A stretch of DNA of 64,000 nt from Sphingobium indicum B90A. GTDB taxonomy: Bacteria; Pseudomonadota; Alphaproteobacteria; Sphingomonadales; Sphingomonadaceae. Position numbers and translations under genes: made by a program. Positions 1 to 9,139 of the stretch are shown one piece after another. The notes under the pieces are model-generated. The model worked only from the letters and a program-made list of their open reading frames with translations. It was not told the DNA's origin and ran no database searches. The stretch covers positions 1,116,001 to 1,180,000 of the forward strand of contig NZ_CP013070.1 of the NCBI RefSeq assembly GCF_000264945.2. The letters run 5' to 3'. Each line of letters opens with the position of its first letter. Position 1 is the stretch's first letter.

Positions 1-557
1 TAATCCTCTCCCAGCGCGTCCATCCACATGCTCTTGGCGCGCATGCCGTCGGCGCGGCCGTCATTCGGCTCGATGGCTTCGTTGACGACGTCCCATTCGC
101 GGATTTTGCCCGCGTAACGGCGGATGGCGGTGTCGATATAGCTGGTCATCAGCGTTTCGCGTTCGGCACGGCCGGCGGCCTTCAGCGCCGGCTCCAGCCA
201 GGGCGGCTGCGCGGCATACCATACCAGCGCATGGCCCCTTGCGCGCATGCCGTGCCGCTGAGCGAAGGCGATGATCTGGTCCGCGCCGCTGAAATCATAT
301 CGACCGGGCTTCGGCTCCGTCGTGCCGCGCTTCAGTTCATATTCCTGGACGACCATGTCGCATTCGCGGGCGACGGCGGCCGTGAAATCGGGGTCTTCGC
401 GCAACTGGCGCGACTTGATCGCGGCGCCGAAATAGCGGCCCGACTTGCGGGCATGGGCCGCAAGGCCCGCCGTGCCGCCGACCTGCGCGGCGCTCGGCTG
501 GATGGGGGAGCATGCGGAAAGCGCCGCCGCGCCCGCCAGGAATTCGCGCCGTCTCAC
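1..557 (-). CDS. GH10 family glycosidase (endo-1,4-beta-xylanase-like), partial
   Basis: The C-terminus runs off the left edge; 185 codons are visible. The start is a GTG whose last two bases share the TGA of the upstream transferase (GTGA overlap), so the two genes are translationally coupled. The N-terminus reads MRRREFLAGAAALSAC, a Tat-like twin-arginine signal followed by a possible lipobox cysteine at residue 16, which suggests an exported, perhaps lipid-anchored protein. GH10 hallmarks are RGHALVWY (107-114) and WDVVNEA (155-161), in which E160 is the expected acid/base. The nucleophile Glu would lie beyond the window. As the last visible gene of the exopolysaccharide operon it may trim or cut the polymer made by its neighbours; that role and the actual substrate are inferred. 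Confidence 0.85.
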   Translation of the reverse strand, partial: MRRREFLAGAAALSACSPIQPSAAQVGGTAGLAAHARKSGRYFGAAIKSRQLREDPDFTAAVARECDMVVQEYELKRGTTEPKPGRYDFSGADQIIAFAQRHGMRARGHALVWYAAQPPWLEPALKAAGRAERETLMTSYIDTAIRRYAGKIREWDVVNEAIEPNDGRADGMRAKSMWMDALGED

Positions 558-1522
558 AGCCTCTGCCCCTTGCCGGCGAACATGTGGGACAGGTCGATCC
601 AGCGGTCGGAAATGCGGCGATAGACCGGATCGGGCATCACGATCTGCAACAGCACCGTCGCCGCCAGCCGCGGCCCGAACGCCCCCCGGCAGACCGCGCC
701 CAGATAATAGCGCATCGCCCGCCGCCTGCTGGTCGGCCAGATGCTTTTCGCGGCGTGCCAGCCCATATAGGCGGAAAAGGCGCGCGGGCTGATATGGGGG
801 CGCAGGTCCCGCAACCAGGTCAGGCTGCCGATGCTGCCGCGCACCTGGGAAAGCCGGTCGTCGGCATCCCGGTCCGCCCATATGGTGCCGGGCCGCTCCG
901 TCATCAGGAAGCGCGCGCCGGCCAGCGACAGGCGCAGGGCGAAATCGGTATCGTCGCCGAACCTCACATCCTCGCGGTAGCGGACCTTCCCCGCCAGCGT
1001 ACGGCTGAGCGCCATGCTGCTGGTCTGGATGAAGCCGCGGTCGCACATCAGATAGCGGTCCATGGTCTCGCCATGAGCGATGGCGCGCGGCGGCTTCAGG
1101 AAATTGCGTCCCGCGCCCCGGTCGGCCAGCACCTGGCCATAGGCGACGACGTCCTCGCTCTCCTGCAACAGCGGCAGCAGGTCGGCGAGGTGATGGGGCA
1201 GGAAACGGTCGTCGCAGTCGAGAAAGGCGATATAGCGTCCGCGGGCATGGTCTATGCCCTTGTTGCGCGCCGCCGCCGCGCCGCGATTTTCCTGCACGAT
1301 GACCTTGAGGCGCGGATCGTTGATCGCGCCCAGGGCAACCTCCGTCCCGTCGGTCGACCCGTCCACCACCACGATCACCTCGATGATCGCGACGGTCTGT
1401 TCCAGGGCGGACATGACGGCGGCGACCGCCGCGTCGCGCCGCTGATAGGTCGGGATCACCACGGAAAACAGCGGCGCGGCGACCGCCGCCTTCAGGCTGG
1501 ATGGAGGTTGCCAGGCGGTCAT
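554..1522 (-). CDS. Glycosyltransferase family 2
   Basis: This 322-residue GT-A fold glycosyltransferase probably adds one sugar to the undecaprenyl-linked repeat unit on the cytoplasmic face. The family start motif FSVVIPTYQRRD lies near residue 20, a VDGSTDG motif follows, and the metal-binding DxD appears as LDCDDRF. No membrane segment is evident. I chose the ATG at 1522, which shares one base with the upstream TGA (TGATG); a GTG one codon earlier is also possible. It is adjacent to and similar in plan to the next transferase (1522-2478), so the pair may have arisen by duplication. Donor and acceptor sugars cannot be read from the sequence. Confidence 0.88.
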   Translation of the reverse strand: MTAWQPPSSLKAAVAAPLFSVVIPTYQRRDAAVAAVMSALEQTVAIIEVIVVVDGSTDGTEVALGAINDPRLKVIVQENRGAAAARNKGIDHARGRYIAFLDCDDRFLPHHLADLLPLLQESEDVVAYGQVLADRGAGRNFLKPPRAIAHGETMDRYLMCDRGFIQTSSMALSRTLAGKVRYREDVRFGDDTDFALRLSLAGARFLMTERPGTIWADRDADDRLSQVRGSIGSLTWLRDLRPHISPRAFSAYMGWHAAKSIWPTSRRRAMRYYLGAVCRGAFGPRLAATVLLQIVMPDPVYRRISDRWIDLSHMFAGKGQRL

Positions 1523-2478
1523 CACGAACCGGCTCCACTTGTCGCGGGCTCGGCCTTACCGAAGCGCAGGACGAAGCCGTTGACCAGCGAACGGTAGAGC
1601 GGCTTGGGCAGGTAGGACCGCAGAACCTGCCGGGCGATCACGCGGGGAGGAACGCCGCCCGCCACCATGCCGACCGCCAGATCCTTGATCGCCGCCACCG
1701 GCCTGATCGGCGCCATGTGATAGGCGAGCACGGTCGCGCGATAGCCCCGCCGCGCCCGGTTGGTGAGCATGTGGCCGCAGCGGTCCAGCCAGTCGAGCGA
1801 GGTCTCATACCCCTTAACATAGGAAGTCCGCCCGGCCTCGGTCGCGTCGAGCCATATGGTCAGCGGCTGGTCGATCATCCGGAACCGCGCGCCTGCGCCC
1901 TGGAGCCGGACGCAGAAGTCCAGATCCTGCCCCTTCTTCAGCGCCGGGTCGAACAGCACATGCTGCGCCATGCCGGTCGGCACGACCATGGTGCTGGTCT
2001 GCATGAACTGGTTGGCGCAGAACAGATATTCCCCGACATCCTCGCCCTCGCGAATGCCCCGGTCGGGCCTGATCCAGTAGCGGTCGACGCCCCGGTCCAC
2101 CTTCATCCGGGAATAGAGCACCGTTCGCCCGTCGTCTCCCGCCAGCGCCTTCGCCATGATGGAAAGCTTGCCGGGCAGGAACAGGTCGTCGGAGTCCAGA
2201 AAGGCGATATAGCGCCCGTCCGACGCCATGATCCCGGCATTGCGCGCCGCGCCGCCGCCGGCATTGTCCTGTCGGATATAACGGACGCGAGGATCGCCTA
2301 TCGCGTCGATGACCGGGCCGGGATTGTCCCGCGACCCGTCGTCGATCACGACGATCTCGAAATCCCGCCAGTCCTGCGCCAGCACGGACCGGATGGTGTC
2401 CCCGACGATTTCCGCCCGGTTGTAGAGCGGGATGACGACGGAGAAAAAGGGTTGCTTGCCCAGCGCGGCATCGCTCAT
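1522..2478 (-). CDS. Glycosyltransferase family 2
   Basis: This 318-residue GT2 enzyme begins with FFSVVIPLYNRAEIV and carries VIDDGSRDN and the DxD-type motif LDSDDLF. The layout is nearly the same as in the preceding-coordinate gene, including a QTSTM stretch in mid-protein corresponding to QTSSM there, so the two look like diverged paralogues acting on different residues of the same repeat unit. The start ATG overlaps the stop of the upstream GT2 gene in an ATGA junction. Cytoplasmic, no predicted membrane span. Sugar specificity is unknown. Confidence 0.88.
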   Translation of the reverse strand: MSDAALGKQPFFSVVIPLYNRAEIVGDTIRSVLAQDWRDFEIVVIDDGSRDNPGPVIDAIGDPRVRYIRQDNAGGGAARNAGIMASDGRYIAFLDSDDLFLPGKLSIMAKALAGDDGRTVLYSRMKVDRGVDRYWIRPDRGIREGEDVGEYLFCANQFMQTSTMVVPTGMAQHVLFDPALKKGQDLDFCVRLQGAGARFRMIDQPLTIWLDATEAGRTSYVKGYETSLDWLDRCGHMLTNRARRGYRATVLAYHMAPIRPVAAIKDLAVGMVAGGVPPRVIARQVLRSYLPKPLYRSLVNGFVLRFGKAEPATSGAGS

Positions 2479-3404
2479 GCGCCATGCACCTTTCGATATT
2501 CTTCATAGTGGAATCCGGCGAGGCCGGCGATCTTGCCGGCCGCGCGATACAGCTTGCCCAGCCGCTCGACCCGTTTCCCCCGGTCGAGCGTGGCGACCGC
2601 GCCCAGCGATCCGACGAGGAAGCCCGCGGCGATGCGCGGCGCCTCCCCCAGGGAGGCGCGCAGCCTGCCCTTGTGGAACCGCTCCACCATCATGTCGGTC
2701 ATGCCGACGCGATAGCCGCGCATCAGCAGCCATCTGGCGGTGACGCGGCTGGCGGGGATGAGTTCGGTCACGACCGCCTCCTCCGACCAGGCGAAGCGGA
2801 AACCGGCACGCTGCATGCGGGTGAAAAGCTGCTTGTCCGACCCGCCGGTCAGCGCCATGCGCTCGTCGAAGGGGCGCTCCCCCATGGCGCGCAGGGCCGT
2901 GGCGGCGATCAGCACATTGGCTGTGCTGTCCACCAGCGCGACCGGGCCGGACTGCCCGCGCCGCTTGGGGGCGAGCAGGGGATGGCGGGCAGCCCAGGGG
3001 GCGACGGCGCTGTCCATTTCCCGCAGCACGGCGCCGCCGACCACATCCGCGTCCCAGCGTTGCGCCGTATCGGCCATGGCGTCGATCCAGCCGGGGGAGG
3101 CGGCCTCGTCATCGTCCAGCATGGCGACATGGGTCGCGCCGGGCCGCGCCAGCGCGGCGGCGACGAGCGCGTTGCGCACCAGCGGAATGCCGCGCTCCGC
3201 CACCAGCACGGCTTCGATCGGCCAGCGATAGCCCTTGGAGGCAAGCTGCTCGACCACGGCCAGCCCTTCCTGCCGGGCGGCGTCATTGTCGGCCACCAGC
3301 ACTTCCAGATTGTGCCGCGTTTGCTGCGCAGCAAGGGATTCCAGGGTCCGCCGCAATCCCTGCGGACGGTTGCAGGTGGCGATGCAGACGATGATATTAG
3401 CCAT
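2475..3404 (-). CDS. Glycosyltransferase family 2 (divergent)
   Basis: This 309-residue GT2 protein starts with IIVCIATCNRPQGLRRTLESL and has a DNDAARQEG stretch and the acidic motif LDDDEAA, which would bind the nucleotide-sugar metal. It differs in style from the other two GT2 enzymes of the operon and resembles the group that opens with I.V.TCNR. The C-terminal third, including GFLVGSLGAV, has some hydrophobic character and may contact the membrane. The start overlaps the 3' end of the polymerase gene by 8 bases. It should add one residue of the exopolysaccharide repeat unit. Confidence 0.85.
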   Translation of the reverse strand: MANIIVCIATCNRPQGLRRTLESLAAQQTRHNLEVLVADNDAARQEGLAVVEQLASKGYRWPIEAVLVAERGIPLVRNALVAAALARPGATHVAMLDDDEAASPGWIDAMADTAQRWDADVVGGAVLREMDSAVAPWAARHPLLAPKRRGQSGPVALVDSTANVLIAATALRAMGERPFDERMALTGGSDKQLFTRMQRAGFRFAWSEEAVVTELIPASRVTARWLLMRGYRVGMTDMMVERFHKGRLRASLGEAPRIAAGFLVGSLGAVATLDRGKRVERLGKLYRAAGKIAGLAGFHYEEYRKVHGA

Positions 3405-4761
3405 GGACGCTCTCCTGCCGGAGGTGATAGCGCCGGGTCCATTGCGGGCGCGGCTTGGCCTTGAAGGTGGCGTGCGCGGCCGCGATGGCCGCGAGGAAGA
3501 TCACCCAGACCTGGCGATCCTTGTCGAAGAAGCTGGTTTCCAGCAGATTCTGGTACATGACGAAGACCCAGATCGCGAAGGCCGGCACCATCAGCGCCTG
3601 GTTCTCCCTGGTCGAGCCGGTCAGGAACCAGTAGGCGGGCAAGGCAAGAAAGCTGACCAGCAGCATGGCGAGGCCCAGCGGCCCGGTCGTCACCAGGATT
3701 TCCAGATAGCCGTCATGCGAATGGGCGGTCAGCATCTGGAATTGCTGGTTGAGATAGTCATGCGCCGGGCTGTTCACGCCGACCTGCCAGAAGCCGCCGA
3801 AGCCCGCGCCCAGATAGGGATGATCGGCCAGATAGTCGAACACCACCTGCCAGATCGACACGCGGCCGGTGAAGCTGGTCGGATCGGCGAACAGCCGCTC
3901 GATGGTGGGCTGGTAAGCGATGTAGAGCGCCAGGAAGCCGACCATGCCGAACCCCAGCATCAGCAGCAATATCGCGCGTTTCTGCGTGTTGTCGCTCAGC
4001 GCCCGATAGATGTTGCTGATCGCCAGCATGCCGACGCACAGCGCGAGTGAGGTCTTGCTCTTGGTTCCGATCACGAAGACGAAGGCCATGACCGCGAACA
4101 GCGCATAATACCATTTGCGCCGGTCGATCCATGCATTGCCGCAGACGATGAAGGTCAGCGCCATGACGGCCCCGGCGATATTCTTGTGGAAGAAGAAACC
4201 GCGCCATGCGCCGATCAGCGCCTTGTCGCTTTCGGTCGGCGGATGGACGGCGGCGGGTGTCAGCGGCAGCGACACCCAGCAGATGATCAGCGAGACGATC
4301 AGCGCCGCGCGCAGCGCGTCGAACAGCCGCTGCGGCCCCATCAGGGAGAGCGCGCAGAAGGTGATGTAGATCACGATGAGCTGCTGCATCGCCCGCTTGA
4401 AGGACACGAACGGGTCCACGCCCCAGGTGCAGGAAATGAAGAACCAGACCAGCATGATCGCCAGCGGCCAGAAGGTGAATCTATATTGCAGCGGATGCTT
4501 GCGGATGATCTGCACGCCGGTCAGCAGCAGGGCGAAGCCGATGAACAGCATCTGCTTGAACAGGTCCGACCCGTCATTTTCCTGCGCCATCGCCACCAGC
4601 TCGTCCTGCGTGCGGGAGGCGAAGGGTTGCTGGCCGATGAAGACCATCATCAGGAAGACGAAATAGAAGATCTGGGTGATCCAGATCATGCGCATGCTCT
4701 GGCCGCCGCCCGTCTGTGCGGGGATGACGGCGACACCGCCGCGATGCCAGCTTGTCGCCAT
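3397..4761 (-). CDS. O-antigen polymerase/ligase family protein (Wzy/ExoQ-like)
   Basis: This is a 454-residue polytopic membrane protein with about ten hydrophobic segments. It has a large loop between residues about 280 and 400, where GAGFGGFWQVG and AHSHDGYLEILVTTGPLGL match the conserved periplasmic region of O-antigen ligase/ExoQ proteins. It probably polymerises flipped repeat units in the periplasm. The open frame continues upstream to 5124, but that part is low-complexity antisense of the flippase gene, so I took the ATG at 4761, which is 2 bases from the flippase stop. It lies between the flippase and the transferases, as expected in a Wzx/Wzy locus. Confidence 0.87.
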   Translation of the reverse strand: MATSWHRGGVAVIPAQTGGGQSMRMIWITQIFYFVFLMMVFIGQQPFASRTQDELVAMAQENDGSDLFKQMLFIGFALLLTGVQIIRKHPLQYRFTFWPLAIMLVWFFISCTWGVDPFVSFKRAMQQLIVIYITFCALSLMGPQRLFDALRAALIVSLIICWVSLPLTPAAVHPPTESDKALIGAWRGFFFHKNIAGAVMALTFIVCGNAWIDRRKWYYALFAVMAFVFVIGTKSKTSLALCVGMLAISNIYRALSDNTQKRAILLLMLGFGMVGFLALYIAYQPTIERLFADPTSFTGRVSIWQVVFDYLADHPYLGAGFGGFWQVGVNSPAHDYLNQQFQMLTAHSHDGYLEILVTTGPLGLAMLLVSFLALPAYWFLTGSTRENQALMVPAFAIWVFVMYQNLLETSFFDKDRQVWVIFLAAIAAAHATFKAKPRPQWTRRYHLRQESVHG

Positions 4762-4763
4762 GG

Positions 4764-6053
4764 TCAGGCGGCTCCCCGCCGGTCGCGCCGCCATTTGCGG
4801 TCGAGTTGCCAGATGCCGAGCATCATGACGAGCTGCGACAGCACGACCCCGCCGATGGAGAAGACGGGCGCGGTGCCCAGCACCAGCAGCGTCACGGCGA
4901 CCAGCCCGACGCCGCAGCTGCGCATGCTCTGCGCGGCGAGCGGGCGGAAGGCCTTGCGCGCCTGGGTCATCACGCTCATCGGCGTCTGCACGCACTGGAC
5001 GAGGGAGAGGAGGGCGCACAGGCCCACCGCGATCATCACCAGCCGGTGGTCCAGCGTGGGCTTCAGGATCAGGCCTGGAAAGGCATAGAGGGCAATCGCC
5101 GCCACGGCGCAGGTCGCCAGCCACAGCATGACCAGCGCGGCCATGAAGACCCGTTCCGACCTGATCGCCGCGTCATGATCGCCGCGCGCCACGGCCCGGG
5201 TCATGCGGGGCCGCTCCAACTGTGTGAGGGCGGTGATGCAGACATTGACCGGGCGGAAGAACAGCATCCCCACGGCGATCGGCGCGAAGGCGGTCGGCCC
5301 GGCGAGCAGCGTCACGATATAGCTGTGCGAATTGGAGGTCGCCTCCGTCGACAGCACGCCGACCAGCGTCCAGGCCGACTGCTCCTTCCACACCGGGCGA
5401 TAGGCGCCCAGCGCGCAAGCGGGCGCCATGGCGAGATGCCGCCGCAGATAGGCGAGGCCGAAGGGGAGCAGTCCGACGAGGCTGGCCGCCACCAGCATGC
5501 CGCCGATGGCGGGCATGTCCGCGCCGGTCCGCATCGCGATTAGCAGTCCGGCGAGGATCGTCCCTGCATAGGCGAGGTCCGATCGTGCAGCCCTTACCGG
5601 AGCATGATGCGCATAGGCATTGGAGCGCCCGAACCAGCGGATCAGCGACAGCATGCCCGCCATACCGAACAGCAGGGCGGCGGCGGGAGAGGCGGTTGCC
5701 CAGGCGATGGCGGCGCAGATCAGTCCCTGGCTGGCCGCCAGCATCAGGTTGACCGGGAAGAAGAAGTCGAAGCTCCGGGCATCGGCATCGTCTCCCTGGT
5801 TCACCGCGATGGTATAGGGCGTCGACACCAGCGCATTGGACAGGCCATAGCCGAACTGGATGATCACCAGCAGGAATGCCAGCGTGCCGATGGCCGCCGT
5901 TTCCAGATGATGGATGGAAAAGAGCTGGACCAGCAGATGACTGACCGAGACGATCGCCGACGACAGGCTCGCCAGCCCAAAGCGGCCGAACAGGCTGCCA
6001 AGGCGCCGGACGCGGCCCGTCGGAAGATTTTCAGCCACCTGGGCCTCAGCCAT
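4764..6053 (-). CDS. Polysaccharide flippase, MOP superfamily (Wzx-like)
   Basis: This 429-residue protein has about twelve hydrophobic segments and lacks a cleavable signal; the N-terminal 25 residues are cytosolic. Its length and topology fit a Wzx-type translocase that moves undecaprenyl-diphosphate repeat units across the inner membrane. Its place in the locus, between the WecG-type transferase and the polymerase, supports this. The start at 6053 overlaps the stop of the upstream gene by 8 bases. The primary sequence is weakly conserved in this superfamily, so the assignment rests on topology and context. Confidence 0.82.
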   Translation of the reverse strand: MAEAQVAENLPTGRVRRLGSLFGRFGLASLSSAIVSVSHLLVQLFSIHHLETAAIGTLAFLLVIIQFGYGLSNALVSTPYTIAVNQGDDADARSFDFFFPVNLMLAASQGLICAAIAWATASPAAALLFGMAGMLSLIRWFGRSNAYAHHAPVRAARSDLAYAGTILAGLLIAMRTGADMPAIGGMLVAASLVGLLPFGLAYLRRHLAMAPACALGAYRPVWKEQSAWTLVGVLSTEATSNSHSYIVTLLAGPTAFAPIAVGMLFFRPVNVCITALTQLERPRMTRAVARGDHDAAIRSERVFMAALVMLWLATCAVAAIALYAFPGLILKPTLDHRLVMIAVGLCALLSLVQCVQTPMSVMTQARKAFRPLAAQSMRSCGVGLVAVTLLVLGTAPVFSIGGVVLSQLVMMLGIWQLDRKWRRDRRGAA

Positions 6054-6870
6054 GGCGATGTTTCCAGATCAGCCAAAGCGCGTGCGGATTGGTGGTGATG
6101 TAGCGCCAGGCCAGTTCCTTGGGCCGCGTCGCCATGCGGTGCAGCCATTCGAAACCGGACTTCTGCATCCAGAGCGGGGCGCGCGGATAGTCGCCGGTGA
6201 TATAGTTGAACAGGCCCCCGCAGGTAACGATCCAGCCCGCCTTGATCCGGTCGCGATTGCGCACGCAAAAGGCCTGTTCGCGGGGCTTGCCGGTGCCGAC
6301 CCAAAGGACGTCGGGCGCTGCCGCGTTGATCGCGTCGATCACCGCATCCTCCTCCTCCGGCTTCCAGAAGCCGTTGCGCCGTCCGGCGAGCTGAAGACCC
6401 GGCGCCAGCGCGAGGATCTCCTTCGCGCAGGCGGCGTTCACCTTCTCCTCTCCGCCGAGCAGATAATAGCTGACCTGGGCATCCGCCGCCGGTTTCAGGC
6501 TGTCGATGAACATGTCCGTCGTGCTGGAACGGTCCGCGATCTGCGGTCCGCCGAACCAGCGGGAGGCCGCGACGATGATCTGTCCGTCGGCATGGATCAG
6601 GTCCGCCTGCGCCAGATTGGCGCGGAAGTCCGGATCGGTGGCGTTCATCGACAGGCCCTGGCCGTTGGCGTCGAACACCAGCGACGGCTGCTGCTCCAGG
6701 CTACGGCGCAGGGGCGCTTCCACCAGCATCTTCGCGATCAGCGCATCCAGCGACAGGGTGGATACGGGCAGGCCGCCGACATGCGCGACCGGGGCTTCAT
6801 TCCCTATGCCCGGACCGATGCCGGGGGAAGGAAGGGGCTGGGGACGCGCCAGCGCTTGTTCGGCGCTCAT
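6046..6870 (-). CDS. WecG/TagA/CpsF family glycosyltransferase
   Basis: A 274-residue GT26-type glycosyltransferase. Family features are DANGQGLSMNATDPDFRANL, ADLIHADG (the Asp of this ADG element is the likely catalytic base) and PDVLWVGTGKPREQAF near residues 195-210. Such enzymes add a sugar to a lipid-linked monosaccharide or disaccharide, often the second residue. The start is the ATG at 6870, inside an ATGA overlap with the upstream gene; an open frame continues to 7149 but is only the shadow of that gene. The C-terminal part, rich in basic and aromatic residues (WLHRMATRPKELAWRY), is the part that usually attaches these enzymes to the membrane. Confidence 0.88.
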   Translation of the reverse strand: MSAEQALARPQPLPSPGIGPGIGNEAPVAHVGGLPVSTLSLDALIAKMLVEAPLRRSLEQQPSLVFDANGQGLSMNATDPDFRANLAQADLIHADGQIIVAASRWFGGPQIADRSSTTDMFIDSLKPAADAQVSYYLLGGEEKVNAACAKEILALAPGLQLAGRRNGFWKPEEEDAVIDAINAAAPDVLWVGTGKPREQAFCVRNRDRIKAGWIVTCGGLFNYITGDYPRAPLWMQKSGFEWLHRMATRPKELAWRYITTNPHALWLIWKHRHG

Positions 6871-7784
6871 GCAATCACCGTCCCGGCGATCGGTACGCCA
6901 TGCCGGTCCAGATCGTCGATGACCCGGCGCATGTCGGCAATGGCGGTATCGCCGCGCCGCGCGACGATCACGACGGCGTCGAAGCCCGCCAATATGCTGC
7001 CATAGGGCGTCTGGTCGCCCTTCCGCTCCGCAAGGTAGAACAGCATCGACGTGTCGCGCAGGCCCCAGCCATTGGCCGTTTCCGCCAGCGGGCCGCGCGT
7101 CACGAGGCTCGCCGCGCTGCCGGATGCGCGACCGGCGGTCATCAGCCACAGGCCCTCCACCGCCGTCCTGGCCGCGGGCAGCAGCGCGGCGCTGCCCATT
7201 AATTGCTCTGCCAGTCCTGCCTTGTTCGCGATGCGGAACAGCCGGTCGAGCGAAGGCCGGCCCATGTCGACGTCGATCAACATCGTCTGCCCGTCCATCT
7301 GGGCCAGCACGACGGCAAGGTTCGCCGCCATGATCGCAGCCTCGTCGCCTGCCTCTATGGCCAGCACCGCCAGCCGCAGGGCGGCGGGATCGCCCTCCTT
7401 GGCCGCGGCGCGCATCTTGGCGCGGATCGTCCGCACCTTGGCGGCATAGGCATTGGCGGGGTCGAAGGCCGCGACCACCAGCGGATCGACCCGCTGGTCG
7501 CCCTCCGGCAGCAGGGCGAAGCCGCCCTGCAAGGCCGCGAGCATGCCCGCATCCTCCGGGTTCAGCAGCCCTAGGTCAACCGCCGCGTCATGCAGCGCCA
7601 GCCCTTGGGATCGGGCATGCGCCTCGACCTTGTGCACATCGGCTTCGGCCAGGAAACCGTGCTCCACCGCCAGTCGGGCGAAATTATGGCTGTCGCGGGC
7701 GCGGGGACGCAGCGCGGCGCCGCCGCCTGCCCTGCCGCCCGAGGCCAGTTGATGCGGGGCGCCCGCCGTGGAACGCAGTCTCAT
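6867..7784 (-). CDS. CpsD/CapB-like capsular ATPase with degenerate P-loop
   Basis: A 305-residue protein whose C-terminal two thirds follow the BY-kinase/ParA-like fold: NAYAAKVRTIRAKM, then AANLAVVLAQ, then the Walker A'-like LIDVDMGRPSLDRL (169-182). The expected Walker A (GxGKST) is replaced by EAGDEAAI around residues 144-151, with no lysine, so ATP hydrolysis and kinase activity are doubtful. There is also no C-terminal tyrosine cluster. The N-terminal 40-90 (ARLAVEHGFLAEAD to MLAALQGG) resembles the small MshEN/GspE-N helical domain. It is coupled by ATGA to Wzz and probably acts as a non-catalytic partner or regulator of chain length. Confidence 0.75.
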   Translation of the reverse strand: MRLRSTAGAPHQLASGGRAGGGAALRPRARDSHNFARLAVEHGFLAEADVHKVEAHARSQGLALHDAAVDLGLLNPEDAGMLAALQGGFALLPEGDQRVDPLVVAAFDPANAYAAKVRTIRAKMRAAAKEGDPAALRLAVLAIEAGDEAAIMAANLAVVLAQMDGQTMLIDVDMGRPSLDRLFRIANKAGLAEQLMGSAALLPAARTAVEGLWLMTAGRASGSAASLVTRGPLAETANGWGLRDTSMLFYLAERKGDQTPYGSILAGFDAVVIVARRGDTAIADMRRVIDDLDRHGVPIAGTVIA

Positions 7785-9139
7785 GCGGCCTCCTGTTGCT
7801 TGAAGAACTTGGCCTGGCGCGCAGGGACCGGCACCAGTTCGGTGATGACATCGACCTCGGTGGCGCGGGCGACGCCGGCCGCGGAACGAACGCGGGGATG
7901 GACGATCTCCATCAGGATGACGGCAGCCACGCCGCCGACCAGGCCAAGCGCGATCCCGCCGATCAGCCACAGCATGATATTGGGCTTGGCAGGCAGCAGG
8001 GGCACGGTGGCCTCATCCAGCGGACTGGCATTGGGTTGGGATATCTGGCTCTTCAGCACCGCCTCGTTGAAGCGCTGCCGCACCGTGTCATAGGTCTGCC
8101 GCGCGGCATCCACGTCGCGCTGGAGGACCATGAGCTGATCCTGAACGTCCGACATGCGGATCATGCGATCCTCCTGCCCCGCCATGTTGGACTTGAGGTC
8201 GCCCTCCCGCCGGCTGGCCGCCACGCTGTTGGCGCTGACCGCGCCGGCCTGGCTGGCGCGCGCCGCCGCCAGCTTGGACTGGAGTTCGGACAGTTGGGCG
8301 GCCGCCGCCGCCATGGTCGGATGATTGGGGCCCAGGGTCTTTTGCAGTTCGGATACCCTGGCGGACTGCGCCGCCACCTGTTCCTGCAAATTCTGGACGA
8401 TCAGCGATCCTTCGATGTCGGAAACGCTGCCCGCACCGGCCTTGGACCGTGCGGCCGCCGCTTCCGCCTGCGCCTGGGTAAGCTGATAGGACAGGTTCTT
8501 CAGCTTCTCCGCCTCAAGGTCCATGCGGTTGATGCCGATGATGTCGTGCGCCCGCTGGAAGTCCGACAGCTTCTTTTGCGCGATCTCATAGCGACGGCGC
8601 ACTTCCTCCGTCTGCTCGTCGAACCATTTGGCCGATCCGCGCGCCGGGGAGGCGCGCAGTTCCACCTGTTCGCGCATGTAGATCCGGGCGATCAGGTTGG
8701 CGACCTTTGCGGCGACCTGCGGATCGGCGTCCAGATACTGGATCTGGAGCACGTTGCTCTGCCGGCCGGTGGTGATGGTCATGTTCTTCGCGACCGTGGC
8801 GGCTGCCGCCTGCACCCGTGCATCGGCGGGCATGTCCGTCGGCATCGCATTGACGAAGCCCGCTTCCCTTGCCACGGCGTTCATCACCTTGCCGCTGCGG
8901 ATGATGTCCGTCTGCGTGCCCAGGATGGAATCCGTGTCGGGCTTGGGCCCCTGCGCCGTATTGGTGTCGGTCGGATCGGTCTGCGAAAGGTCGAGCAGCA
9001 GCGACGCCGTGCCCATATATTGCCGCGGCTGCAGAAAAGCGGTGATCGCGACGAGCAGGAACAATATGCCCCCGATCATCGCCGCCGTGCGCCAGCGCGC
9101 CTGAAGCGCGGCCAGCAAATCCATCGGGTTCATGGTCAT
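7781..9139 (-). CDS. Chain-length determinant / GumC-type Wzz polysaccharide co-polymerase
   Basis: A 452-residue inner-membrane protein with a first TM near residues 19-38 (RTAAMIGGILFLLVAITAFL), a long periplasmic helical coiled-coil region (about 170-370) and a second TM near 400-425 (IMLWLIGGIALGLVGGVAAVI) preceded by a proline-rich PNASPLDEATVPLLPAKP element typical of Wzz. It should set polymer length and connect Wzy with the Wza exporter. The short cytoplasmic tail has no kinase domain; that role would fall to the neighbouring CpsD-like protein or the AAA ATPase. The start MTMNPMDLL at 9139 lies in an ATGA overlap with the upstream ATPase gene. Confidence 0.88.
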   Translation of the reverse strand: MTMNPMDLLAALQARWRTAAMIGGILFLLVAITAFLQPRQYMGTASLLLDLSQTDPTDTNTAQGPKPDTDSILGTQTDIIRSGKVMNAVAREAGFVNAMPTDMPADARVQAAAATVAKNMTITTGRQSNVLQIQYLDADPQVAAKVANLIARIYMREQVELRASPARGSAKWFDEQTEEVRRRYEIAQKKLSDFQRAHDIIGINRMDLEAEKLKNLSYQLTQAQAEAAAARSKAGAGSVSDIEGSLIVQNLQEQVAAQSARVSELQKTLGPNHPTMAAAAAQLSELQSKLAAARASQAGAVSANSVAASRREGDLKSNMAGQEDRMIRMSDVQDQLMVLQRDVDAARQTYDTVRQRFNEAVLKSQISQPNASPLDEATVPLLPAKPNIMLWLIGGIALGLVGGVAAVILMEIVHPRVRSAAGVARATEVDVITELVPVPARQAKFFKQQEAA

